From positions 62,001 to 126,000 of the forward strand of contig JAQOOI010000064.1 in assembly GCA_028554645.1 (NCBI GenBank): 64,000 nucleotides of DNA. The letters are read 5' to 3'. This document shows, in pieces, positions 1 through 10,440 of this stretch (position 1 is the stretch's first letter; the number at the start of each line of letters is the position of its first letter). The notes beneath the pieces are model-generated. The model saw only the letters and a list, made by a program, of their open reading frames with translations, had not been told where the DNA came from and searched no databases. The translations under genes were made by a program, and so were the position numbers. The DNA is from Omphalotus guepiniiformis (taxonomy: Eukaryota > Basidiomycota > Agaricomycetes > Agaricales > Omphalotaceae).

Positions 1-639
1 ATAACGATTTCTTCGTTGCTCTTATCACCGACTGAGAATCCGAGTCAGCACAGATAGCTCGAGCATCTCTACATCATTCATGAGATTTTCAAGTGAAGGA
101 AGTTGGAAGGAAGGCTTGCAGCATTGAGCCAGAGGACTTGATTGCAGCCCTGAGCAAGAGAACTCCAACGACTGAGGGGACAGATTGGTTTTATTCCATG
201 AACGGTGGTACTGGGGTGGTACACTGTGTATGTTCCACTTCACCGCCAAAATACTGATTAGATAGCGATTAGCTATGTATGGGTATATCTCCGAATGTAC
301 TTGTTCCTAATTGGGAGCTCGATCGATCAAGTTCTGTTCCCTGCCTCGGCAAAACCCGTTTTACCAAGCCCTATAGCTCGATTCTGCCCAGCAGTTGACT
401 TGTCAAAAATCGAGTTGTAGGGATTGGTCACCAGGCTATTTGTTTGCCTCCCCTCGGCTTAGGCCTTTCCTATTGTTATACTTCAACTTGGTCCACTTAC
501 TCTCAATGCTCCTTTGTTCAGTGTCCACTCAGCTCAATCTTTTCTTCGTGCACTCGGCTCCTGAGGCAAGGCCAAGCTCTTCACATGTCCTAATTAATCT
601 GAAGATTCAAGGTTTGAAGAGCATGTATCCGAATTTCCG
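1..639. other. Intergenic, no gene seen
   Basis: Short open frames occur on both strands (the longest is 100 codons) but none has splice-compatible neighbours, recognisable motifs or a second copy elsewhere in the window. I see no promoter or RNA gene that I can support here. Confidence 0.5.
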
Positions 640-3290
640 AAATCATACAGCGGCATCCCATCAACTCTGCTTCGAGTCGAGTATATTAAGTTGCTGATGA
701 AATTACGAACCCCATTGATATCTTCTGTAGCCTTTTGTGGCTCGATGGCCGGGCACTTTGTATCCGAACCAACCAATACACCCAGCGCCGGCGGTTACTT
801 ACAGCCTCAGTCCAGAGTACACTGTACCTGCCCCAGAAACTGAGTCCTGTGCGTACGAAACTCTTTGCATAACAACAATCAAACAAAATACCTGCTTCAA
901 AAAGCAGTGAAACTCTATTCTTGCCAAAAAAAAAACCCCCTTGATCTCCACAGATTTCCTCTCACAATCCGTCAGCAGAACATATGGTCCCGAAAATCAT
1001 CAAAAGAAGCAACATATCTGACTGTTGACATCAACTACTATGTAGGACGGCGCCCTGCCGGTAACTCGCAGGGTAGAATGTTTTCGTACATATAAGAACT
1101 GAGGGGCAGCGTTAGAGCTAGCTAGTGGTTTTCGGGCCCCCTTAAATCCCGTTTGTAGTGTGTATTTTATTTATTCCTTGCCTGCGTTTCGACGAGGACC
1201 TCTGTACCCAATTCTCGAAACGATATAATTCCTCAATGGACTCCCAAACAGGCCCCCTCGAGCAAAATGTCGATATTGACGCCTTCTTCCGCAACAACAT
1301 TCTCGGAACGCAGGTTGTTCTCGTCGTAAGTGGTTATCGACATTCCCTCCGTCTCTGGCTCATCACTAACTACTCCCCTTCAGCTCGACTTCCTCCTATA
1401 CGGTACGCCTCCTTCCTCATTGCTCCACCCGCAGCACTAACCCATCCCAATACCAGGAGCCTACACCGTCCTTTTCGGTATCTGCATTCACATCCTCCTG
1501 CAGCGCCGGCGGCGTCATCACAACACCTACACCGACCACCTCCCAGCATGGATATTCCAACTAACTACAACGTGCCTCCTTTTCGCTCTCGCTACCTCCA
1601 GCGTGATCCTCGACGCCTTTCAGGCGTGTGCGGATCTGATGTTTAGATTTAGTCTTGTTGCAGGGCAGGGGGAGGGAGAGGTTATTAGGGATCTTGTGAA
1701 GGTTTTGAAGCTTAGGTGAGTCGGGTGCGATGAATCGGAGGAGGTTGGGAGATTGAGCTGATGATTTCAATTATAGGAGTCCGAATATAGATGCAATATA
1801 TATCATAGCAAAGTGAGTTCTTTATCATATGCAAAATCCGTTTGATCCTTAACTGTATAGTGCGATTGCAGATAGCATACTGGTGGGTGATCCGTTCTCA
1901 TTTAAAATTTAAGGAAAACCTACTGACCTACTATACCTACCAGATATACCGCTGCTACATAATCTGGGGAAACAACAAACGCATCGTTTTCCTCCCCACA
2001 CTCGTCTCTATCGGAAACACCGGTAAGACTCCCTCCCTCTCCTCCCTCCTCTCTCACGAATACTCACGAATCTACTTCTACGCGTTACTCCAGCCTTTGC
2101 CCTATACCTCGTCTCAACAGGCATCCCCAACTCCACCCTCATAACCAACGCCATCACATCAATCCCAACGGCCGCAGGCAAAGCCTCCGCCGCTACGCAC
2201 ATGTTAGAGATTCAACCGCTAATGGTTACAGTTTTCCTCATCGTGAATATCGTCAGTAATGTGTTCTTGACGGGAATGATTGGTGAGTTTCACTCGAGTT
2301 CCGAGTTCAATTGATCTGACTTACAATACAGCTGGTAAAATCTGGTGGATCAGACGCAGCGTCGATAAACTCATGGGTGCTGTCTCGCCAAATGCTGGGA
2401 TGTACAGGACTGCTCTAGCGATAATGTACGGCTATGCCTATTCTTTCACTTCCCTCTCTGTGCCCATATCTAACCTGTACCAAACTATACCTCGGACAGA
2501 CTCGAATCAGGCCTCTCATACCCAATCGCCCTCGCCATAACCTTCGGTTTTCAAATGCATCATAAGGAAGTCTTAATCTGCACTCTCCCGAACCAAATCG
2601 TCGTACGTACCCTGCCTCACCCCTTGCGCAGTACAGCATCTAACATCCACTCCACCAACGTTCAGGGAATCGCACCAACCCTAATCCTCGTCCGTACCGG
2701 CCTCGGTCTAAGCGCTGAACCGACTACCGTTCAAGAAACACTCGCTTCGCTACGATGTGCAAATGGCCGAAAACTGTCACGTAGCCGTACTACCGGAGGA
2801 TCAGGGAACGCAAATGAAGACAATCAAGTTGTTTCGGTGTCGTTTAGAACGAGAAGGAGGAGTTTGTTGAGTTTCAGTGAGTCGGATTTTTCGGAGGAAT
2901 TGGATTTGGAGGCGCGAGAGCTGGGTGATATTGAAGGGGACTCGGAGGTGAGCGGTAAGGAGGGTAAGGGCACCAGTAAGGATTTGGAGGTGAAGAAAAG
3001 CGAGACGGTTGAGGGGATTGTGTAAGACCCGGGACCTATGGGAGATGATGAGATTATTTAATGTATGTATGGTATAAGTACGAAGCACTGCTGGAAAGTG
3101 TGTATAATTAACAACATGGACGGAGGACTCGGAGCGACTTTAGTTGCCACACAATCTTGAAATCGAAGCACAACTACATCTCAAATCTTCAACAAACCAT
3201 CTACGATCGATCAGGCAAAGTTGAGATAGATCTTCGTGCAATCGGACTTTGGGATCTCTTCAAGACATCCTAATGGAAGGGTCCAAAGTG
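640..3290 (+). repeat. Direct segmental duplication D1, copy 1
   Basis: This 2.6-kb segment is repeated in the same orientation at about 7805-10440. Similarity begins upstream of the membrane-protein gene (around the shared string CATCAACTCTG near 660 and 7829). It continues through the promoter, all exons and introns, and the 3' flank, where ACGAAGCACTGCTGGA and CTACATCTCAAATCTTCAAC occur in both, ending near a shared GGGATCTCTT. Copy 1 has about 100 extra bases between the TATA-like site and the start codon. Ends are approximate because they were judged by eye. Confidence 0.85.
1236..3025 (+). CDS. Seven-helix membrane protein, paralog 1
   Basis: An unrecognised basidiomycete integral membrane protein of 416 aa, encoded by ten exons; removing nine introns of 48-74 nt leaves 1,251 nt, an exact multiple of three. 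After a short hydrophilic N-terminus there are about seven hydrophobic segments. A conserved motif RCYIIWGNNKR lies between helices 3 and 4, and a KIWWIRRSVDKL loop follows helix 5. The last helix ends at VRTGLGLSAE. The cytoplasm-type tail is rich in Ser, Glu and Lys. The topology and the Trp-Gly-plus-basic loop are typical of large fungal orphan families of receptor-like membrane proteins; no ligand or role can be inferred. The start chosen is the ATG that matches paralogs 2 and 3 (DSQTGPLEQ). A TATA-like ACATATAAG lies near 1088. Intron positions are the same in paralog 3, so the gene family is old and the model is well supported. Confidence 0.85.
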
Positions 3291-4139
3291 AGCTGAGGTC
3301 GCTGTCTCCCCGCCATTTCTAATCGTAATATGGTTGACGGAGATAGAGAGAGAAGGGACAAGGAGGAGATGTGAGCCTGCTTTTCTCACAAAGGCGCAGT
3401 CAGAACATTGGGTATATCTCAGCGTAAACACTGAATACAAGTCAACTCAAATGATTATGCCCGGCGACGGCTCGTGGTTGTGTATACGTCATCTTGTGCA
3501 CTAGGCTGTCGCACGATTCCCAATCTTCATCCAACGATTAAAAAAGTCAAAAGCGCAATTATTCGTGAATTGAATGTAACCAGAAAGTACAGGGGAACCA
3601 TATGACACGACATCGTCTTGAATACAAGTGAAGTGCCTCGACTGTCCTCTCGCTCTCCATCGGCTAGATCGAAAATTGAGAAATTTACGCTTGCAAAAAG
3701 CACCCAGCACTAGAGAAGGTTTTTTGCTTTGACCATTGCTACGGCATGGTGCTTTGAACTTTCGCCACAAGGACGTGATTGACAGAGTGATAGACCGTGA
3801 CGGATTTGACCAGGTGGCTCGCTATACCCAGTTGTCCTGTTTTCTTGCATTCATGATTGCATGCTAAGTAGTATGCGCATGAACCGAGTTTGCCGTAGTG
3901 CGCGTTTGCCGTAATGCGCGTTCTCCTTTCAACATGAAATAAGTGCAATTGTGGCACTGATCGTGCCCATGAGCTCGCCCAAAACACAAGGCTGTTTCAA
4001 TTTCGCTCTTGAAGAAGAGTCGTAGAGAATAGCGCCGAAGCCAACGTTGGGGTTTGAGCTTCTGATCCATGCGTTTCCAAATGAAATATGTATGAGAGAG
4101 ATTGACTGGTAATTCGAAACTCATCTCGGTTCCTCACTC
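3291..4139. other. Intergenic, no gene seen
   Basis: This is unique sequence between duplicon D1 copy 1 and duplicon D2 arm A. Minus-strand open frames of 82-89 codons overlap each other and show no family features. I found no repeat partner for it in the window. Confidence 0.45.
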
Positions 4140-4399
4140 ATCGGTTTCCGTGCTCGTCCTGCAGATGAAGACAATCGTATGTCCTGTCAGACCTGTATCC
4201 ATGAGCAAAAAAGAGATAAACGCAACTGAGAGGAGCATAGTCAGGTCCGCCTCCAATAAGTGACGCCAGGTAAAAGGGACCCAGAAATTCGTATGTTGAC
4301 CTGGAACCTTCAGCCGTCAGAGCGACTTGGGGCGACATAAAACTATCAAGCTCCATGGTCGCTGAAGGATTTTGAGTTTTTTTGCCGGCGACTGTACTT

Positions 4400-6050
4400 G
4401 GACTCGAAGTACACCGCTGTAGGTGGTATCTTTTGAGCAGAGAGCGTGCTTCTCTGGGAAAAACCAACCAGGACGAGGAAAAACCCCAAGTAGAGATGAA
4501 TTCAAGTTAGGAGGAAAAGAAAATTCTCGCGCTGACACAATTTTGTTTCCGTGTTGCGTGGCGGTGGCCCTGGCAAGCAGCTGTCTCACCGCTTCCCTGG
4601 ATCCCACAATTTCTTTTTATGTCGACAACGATGCCTGTCTATCGCTCCGTCGTATAACATACTCTGAGCTCTACATTCATGAGTTATCTGGATGTTTCAG
4701 GAGAAGCACACAATTTGCATACTGTCGTCTTGCAGGCCTGACCTTGAAATTCTTCGTCTTTGCTCTCACATAGTATCTTCGGTGCCTTTGGCCTTCTCGC
4801 TATTCTGCGCTGCTCGTGTTCACTGTCTTGAGCGTGCTCAAGCCTATCTGATCACACCTGCGGAGCTCGGTGATACTATCTGGTGGAAGATAGACCTTGG
4901 GATGGCTTGTTGTTGGGACACTCCTAGATCTCTTTTCCTTGGCCTCGCGACTTCATTATCCCATTCCAGCGCAGGAGTTTACCCTTTCGATGATATGATG
5001 AACACATACGAAGGGTCTTAGCCAGCAACGCCCTCCGTGATGCTCCTGTAAACACTCCAAAAACGTTTCAGATAGAACTGCACCGTAGCGACCGAAAACC
5101 ACAGCGTTCCACGACCTGAATGATGATTCCTCTCGAAAATCTAGGAGATGGAGATGACTCGAATCCGCGTCCTGAGTCTCTGACTCACTACCAGTCCGGA
5201 GGTTCTGGGACACCTTTGGGTCTTTGAAGGACCATATCTGATACGGGTACCGGGAGGCGCATATATGCACATATTGCACTGTAGCGGGCAAGGCTGCATA
5301 TTATCACAAGCTGGTATGTTTTTGGTACTATCCGTATCAACGATTGATTCAATCATCCTTGTATTCTTGGGTACTGTCGGGTGTCTGCAACAGCAACTCT
5401 GCGTTCTGGTGTTCTGTATTGCTTCGAACGTTGCGACTGGTCAAACTGGAACACCCATGTCGTCTTGATCTTGCGCACTCTTGACGTTCTGGCGCTCACG
5501 CACGGTCACACACGCAGCATCTCTGGACGACATCTTTCATAGTCATTGTTCATGGAAGAGCTGTAACGAAGAACCGCTTGCGACTTGCCTGGCTTGATGA
5601 GTCATAGGTACACGCCATCATAATCACGTGCGCCACATTGCGAGCAAGCCTACTGGCCTGGGTTCGCCGACTTGTAGAGAGATGGAGGAAGCAGGATTGA
5701 GAAATCTTTCCGAGACAAGGGTTAAAGCTAGAACGCTGCATCAGCTTTCCTGCAAATCATTCAGCCATGCAGAAAAGTCTGTACCGAGAGTTACTTCGAT
5801 GTGAAGCGTCGACCATGCGATTCAGAATAGCATCTAATGCGAGTCTTTTGCCTTGCTATGACCTGTCTTCTTTTGGGGTAGCGCATAACAATCAAGATGT
5901 GATGTCAATTGAGCCAGTTCCGTGACGAGACAGGGGATTGTTGCTTGATGAAGGAGTGAGCGAGTGACACTCGATGAGGTACGCTTTTTTCTTGCTATGC
6001 GTGAAATTCTTGGTGACATCTCTTTAGATGACTCGAAATATAAAAATGCG
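4400..6050. other. Duplicated but decayed stretch, possible dead gene
   Basis: No intact open frame is found, although arm B has the same stretch at about 50400-52000. Fragments rich in hydrophobic residues occur on the plus strand here (for example CSHIVSSVPLA near 4770) and on the minus strand of arm B. They are interrupted by stops and frame changes in both arms. It may be a relic of a membrane-protein gene that was already dead, or dying, when the segment duplicated; it may also be non-coding. No function is assigned. Confidence 0.3.
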
Positions 6051-6307
6051 AGATTTCAAGAGTGTAAAGGAAAAACGGCAGCCAGAACGCGACGGCTGGG
6101 CGTGGAGCTCGTTCGTAGTATATAGATTCTGTCGTAGTGGCGCGCGTGCTCAAATTTTATGAATTCCGTCACCCCTTCCTGAATTCCGCGGTCAGATTGC
6201 TACCTCTCACTTCAATGATACGCCTGCTCTCCCTTTCCAACACCCAATCATCTGTTCCTCACTAGTTATATCTAGTATCTTGACCCCTGCTATTGACAGT
6301 TCTGACA

Positions 6308-6792
6308 ATGCCGTGCGTGTCTTTTGCTGAAATATATTTGGGTTTGACTGACTATTGGAAACAGTCCATGTCGCCCTTCTAAAGTGGCACTACCCATGCG
6401 TTACCATCCATTCAGGCGAAGACATTATCATGAAGACGACGATACTTTCGTTCCCGATGTGAATCCACCGTTGGATCCAATGCCTGCTGCTCTCGTAGTA
6501 CGATCATTTCCAATTTGTCGACATCTGTATTATACTCAAATATTCTTAGGTTCAACCAGCTGCGCCTCAAGAAAATGCTGCTGTTCAAGGGGGGAACGAA
6601 GCAGGTGGACGCGGTTATATCTATAATTTGGCAATTGTACGTTCTTCACTTCTCGCTTTAGGGATCCGTATTGAACTGCGAACGTGTTCTACACAGGCCC
6701 TCCTCTTTACCATCTTCATTCAAATAATCAGATTTTTGAGTACGCAAGACATTCTCAACCACATGCTTGAAGAGAAGGGCGAAGAGGGGTGA
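6308..6792 (+). CDS. Small C-terminally anchored membrane protein, copy A
   Basis: I do not recognise this 106-aa protein. It is read from four exons: 6308-6312, 6365-6497, 6550-6636 and 6697-6792, with introns of 52, 52 and 60 nt. The first exon is only ATGCC. The intron after it (GTGCGT...ACAG) is certain because its length differs by one base from the arm B copy, yet both splice into the same frame. The protein has a basic N-terminus (RYHPFRRR), an acidic patch (HEDDD), a proline-rich middle (VNPPLDP), a GGRGY motif, one hydrophobic segment of about 20 residues (about 74-95), then a conserved FLSTQDIL and a charged end (EEKGEEG). This layout suggests a tail-anchored or single-span membrane protein of the endoplasmic reticulum or mitochondria; that is inference. 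The promoter region is also shared with copy B. Confidence 0.7.
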
Positions 6793-7284
6793 TTTTAATT
6801 ACTGCTACTGTGAAAAACAAAAAGAGATTGCCTGCTTTGCTACACGATTGAATTCGTCTCGGTACGTTCTCGTTTGCTACTTCCAAACATGCGTTTCTGA
6901 AAGCCTGAACAGGACTCCATCGGCTGCCCAAACTACTTGCTAAAGATTACAACGAACGACCCCCGTTCTATACCAGCCACACATACCAGCCACACATTTC
7001 TTAGCCATCCCGCTTTAGGTCTATCTAGCCTAGTGCTCTCAGCGCGTCCTTGGATCATTTGCGCTCAGCAATGTATCTTGGGATACAAAAATAGCCATGT
7101 ATCATATAAATGAAAAGAATGTGAATAAATGATGTGATATCCTCTACTATAAGTCCTCTCACGGCTTTTGATACTGGTCATAAGCTGTGGCTGTGTGGCT
7201 GTGAAAGCTGCGGCCTACCCTAAAGCTTAAAGGCCGGCGTTCACGTTCAATCTTCATTTTCGCTCATGTATGAATTGTCGTGCT
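6793..7284. other. Downstream part of duplicon D2, non-coding
   Basis: This stretch matches 49280-49560 of arm B in reverse (shared TACACGATTGAAT and CTATCTAGCCT). No open frame of note. In arm B the corresponding sequence is followed by the 3' end of the MFS gene; here it runs into the lysidine-synthase remnant. Confidence 0.5.
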
Positions 7285-7800
7285 CTTCGACCAACGATGA
7301 ACGATGAGCTCGCTCGTATGTTATATAGATGCAAGCCTCTAACAGAATGGTGAGCTGACTTGTAGATTCTTGCTTCAACTTAAGATTCTAATCTACTTTT
7401 GTAAATCATGGTTTGCAGGCAATTTCGGATTCTATAGCCAGGCGTTGTAACAGAAACTGCAAAGTCCTTAGGTGTAGAACACCGCGTCCTCAAGATTCCG
7501 TGGTACGAGAGCAATTATCCGGATCTCCCCAAAGAAGGTTCAATTGAACACGTTCGCGTCTTCGAACCTTCTTTCCAGGAATGATTGACAGAAATGCTAA
7601 TGTCATTGCGCTGGGTCATCATATCGATGGATGAGGTCGGGACCCCTTGATGCGTATCATCAAGAGGTCTACAGAAGACGGCGCTGCTGACATGAAGTTC
7701 TGTATGAGATAGGGTATGGACCTTGGCTATGATGTCGGTATTGTGGGCCATTTCTGGTTACGAAGGGATGGGGAGATGGATTGTACGGATGCAAGAAACT
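7285..7800 (+). pseudogene. tRNA lysidine synthase remnant
   Basis: This is a broken copy of the 5' half of the intact gene at 44562-46498. It can be followed from the second codons of that gene (ACGATGAGCTCGCTCGTATG) through its first intron. It then skips the part encoding the SGGPDS ATP-binding loop and resumes at CAGAAACTGCAAAGTCC. It continues through the stretch equivalent to LKIPWSESNYPDLP and the ALGHHMDD motif, which here is interrupted by a stop, and on to WIVR. With the P-loop coding region deleted and several frame breaks it cannot encode an enzyme. It is in the same order relative to the small membrane-protein gene as in arm B, but with the MFS gene missing between them. Confidence 0.85.
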
Positions 7801-7804
7801 TTTC

Positions 7805-10440
7805 GTGACATCGGACAACGGCACCTCATCAACTCTGTGCAGTTGCTTCGAGTCGAGTTAACTGATGATATCGGCGATATATGAATAACCCATTGAACCC
7901 CATTGATATGTTGTAGCCCTGCCGTGGCTCAGCGCTCAGTGGCTGGTACTTTGCATCCTTCAGAGGCGCTCAGGCCCTAGTCTCAACCCATAACTAATTT
8001 CCCTCAAACCTGAACCTTTGCAAAAGAGCAGTGGTATATGTACCTGTTGTTTTCTTCTGATTTCTTCTCACATTCTGTCAACAGATCGAATATGCCCCCA
8101 AAACATCAGAAGAAGAATCAACATATGTTTCTGACTGCATCAATGACTTCGAATGGGACGACCTTCCCTGACGACCCTGCTGGCGAGGTTGCAGCTGGTC
8201 CCAGGCCTAAGGCCGAATGTTTTCGTACATATAAATACAGGCGGATTTGACGGAAAGTAGTGCTAGAGCTAGCCGTGGTATGGACTCCCAAACAGGCCCT
8301 CTCGAGCAAAACATCGACATCGACACCTTCTTCCGCGAATACATTCTCGGAACACAGATTGTTCTTATCGTAAGTAATAGTACTCACGTCCTAATCCCCA
8401 CCTCGACACTAACTTCTCCCCTTCAGCATGACTTCCTCTTATACGGTACGCCTTCCCCACACTGACTGTACTTACTCCATCTCATCTTCATACGGCGCCT
8501 ACGCCGTCCTCTTTGGTATCTGCATCCACATCCTCCTGCGCCGGCGGCGGCATCGTCACACCAGTTACACCGACCACCGAACAGCATGGATATTCCACCT
8601 GACCACAACGTGCCTCCTTTTCGTTCTCGCTACCTCCAGCGCAATCATCGATGCGTTGCAAGCATGTGCGGATTTTGTGTTTAGAATGAGTCTTGTTGCG
8701 GGGAAGGGTGAGGGGGAGGCTGTTAGGGATCTTGTAAAGGTTTTGAAGTTTAGGTGAGTGGGGTCACCCGTGGAGAGGAAGTTGGTTGAGAGGTTAAGCT
8801 GATGTTGTCATTTGTAGGAGTCCGAATATTGATGCGATATATATTATAGCAAAGTGAGCTTTGAATTATGCGCATAATTTCCATTGATACTTATTCTCAC
8901 TTGCCTAGTGCGATCGCAGATAGCATACTAGTGGGGTGGTCCCTTCTCATGCCAAAGATACTGACTTACCTACTATATCCACCAGATCCACCGCTGCTAC
9001 ATAATCTGGGGAAACAACAAACGCATCGTTTTCCTCCCCACACTCGTCTCGATCGGAAACACCGGTAAGACTCCTTCCTTCTCCTCCCTCCCTACCCTTT
9101 CTTTCCCTTCCACAAATACTAATGAAGATACTATTCCTCCCAGCCTACGCCCTATATCTCGTCTCAACAAACATCCCCAACTCCACCCTCATAACCAATG
9201 CCATCACCTCAATCCCAACAGCCGCAGGCAAAGTCTCCGCCGCTACGGACTTGTTAAAGATCCAACCGCTTATGTTTACAGTTTTCATCGTCTTGAATAT
9301 CATTAGTAATGTGTATCTGACGGGGTTGATTGGTGCGTTTCACTCGAGTTCGAGTTCGAGTTGTGATAATTGATCTGATGTACCACTCGTTCCTTGGTCC
9401 TTGATTTACCCTCAACTCAATGTTTTCGTTATCCGTATGTGGTGGTGTACATAACCATGGGCTGTACTTTGCCACGGGGATACAGCCGGTAAAATCTGGT
9501 GGATCAAACGCAGAGTTACCAAAGTCATGGGTGCTGTCTCGCCAAACGCTGGGATATACAGGACTGCCATAGCATTGATGTAAGTTTAGTCCTACTCCCT
9601 CCCTCCCTCTTCTTATCCTCGTTGACACAAAAACTAACTAAACCATGGCTCGGCGTCGGACAGACTCGAATCAGGCCTTTCATACACAGTTGGCCTCGTC
9701 ATAACCATCGCTGTCCAAAGGCACAAAAACGAAGTGATAATCTGTACTCTCCTGAATCAAATCGTGGTATGTATTCCCCCACCAACTTCTACCCCTCCTT
9801 TACGCAGTGCAGCGTTTAACATCCACCCCACCGACTTTCAGGGAATTGCGCCGACCCTAATCCTGGTCCGTACCGGCCTCGGTCTAAGCGCCGAACCAAC
9901 GATTAGTCCAAGAAACACTTTCCTCTGTACGGTGTGCGGATGGCCAAAAGCTGCCGCGCAGCCGTACTATTGGAGGATCAGGGAACGGAAATGAAGACAA
10001 TCAAGTCGTTTCGATTTCGCTTACGACTCGAAGGGAGAATTTCTTTAGTAAGTCAGATCTTTCGGAGGAGTTGGATTTGGATTTGGAGGATGCGCGAGAG
10101 ATTGAAACGGAATCGGAGTTGAACGGTAAGGACAAGGAGGGTACCGGTAATCCAGAGGTGAAGGAAAGTGAGTTGGGTGGAGTTGTGTAAGGCCCCTGTG
10201 GACGTATGTAGGATCATCATGATGGTAATTTATTGTATGGCATTAGTACGAAGCACTGCTGGACAGTCCGTAAACACAATAAACGCACGAGCAAATTCAG
10301 GTGCCTCACACTCTTGACATCGAAGCACCACTACATCTCAAATCTTCAACAAACCATCTACGATCTTCGATCTGGTTGAAGTTTGAGATAGATCTTCGGT
10401 GTTGAATCGGATTTTGGGATCTCTTGAAGACATTCTTACC
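7805..10440 (+). repeat. Direct segmental duplication D1, copy 2
   Basis: Second copy of the 2.6-kb unit at 640-3290, including promoter (TATA-like CATATAAATA near 8228), gene and 3' flank. It starts within a few bases of the end of duplicon D2 arm A, so the two duplications abut at about 7800. Confidence 0.85.
8280..10190 (+). pseudogene. Seven-helix membrane protein, paralog 2, probably dead
   Basis: This gene is close to paralog 1 along its whole length (start DSQTGPLEQ, loop YIIWGNNKR, WWIKR) and keeps the same exon positions. At least two lesions are visible. First, the acceptor of intron 2, which should be AG at 8493-8494, reads CG; the retained intron contains an in-frame TGA, and the next downstream AG restores the wrong frame. 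Second, near 9905-9935 the tail-coding exon is shifted relative to paralog 1 and stops at 9992-9994, about 200 bases early. The intron near 9334-9485 is also about three times longer than in paralog 1. The end given is the ancestral stop inferred by alignment. A shorter product from an unusual splice cannot be excluded. Confidence 0.7.

Larger units (their letters stand above)
4140..7800 (+). repeat. Inverted segmental duplication D2, arm A
   Basis: This segment reappears in reverse orientation at 49.28-52.33 kb, and its right end (7.28-7.80 kb) matches 45.8-46.5 kb. Shared landmarks include GCGACCATGGA near 4355 and 52142, CTGATCACACCTGCGGAGCT near 4848 and 51580, the small four-exon gene, and CAGCAATGTATCTTGGGATA near 7067 and 49320. 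The two arms differ by many substitutions and small indels, so the event is not very recent. Arm A lacks the MFS transporter gene that separates the two matching parts of arm B. Confidence 0.85.

Noticed and set aside
1158..1646. 162-codon plus-strand frame over paralog 1
   Set aside because: It reads through introns 1 and 2 of the seven-helix gene in the wrong frame; the spliced model agrees with paralog 3.
6308..6390. Apparent frameshift making the small gene of arm A a pseudogene
   Set aside because: The extra base lies in an intron immediately after ATGCC; after splicing both copies are in frame.
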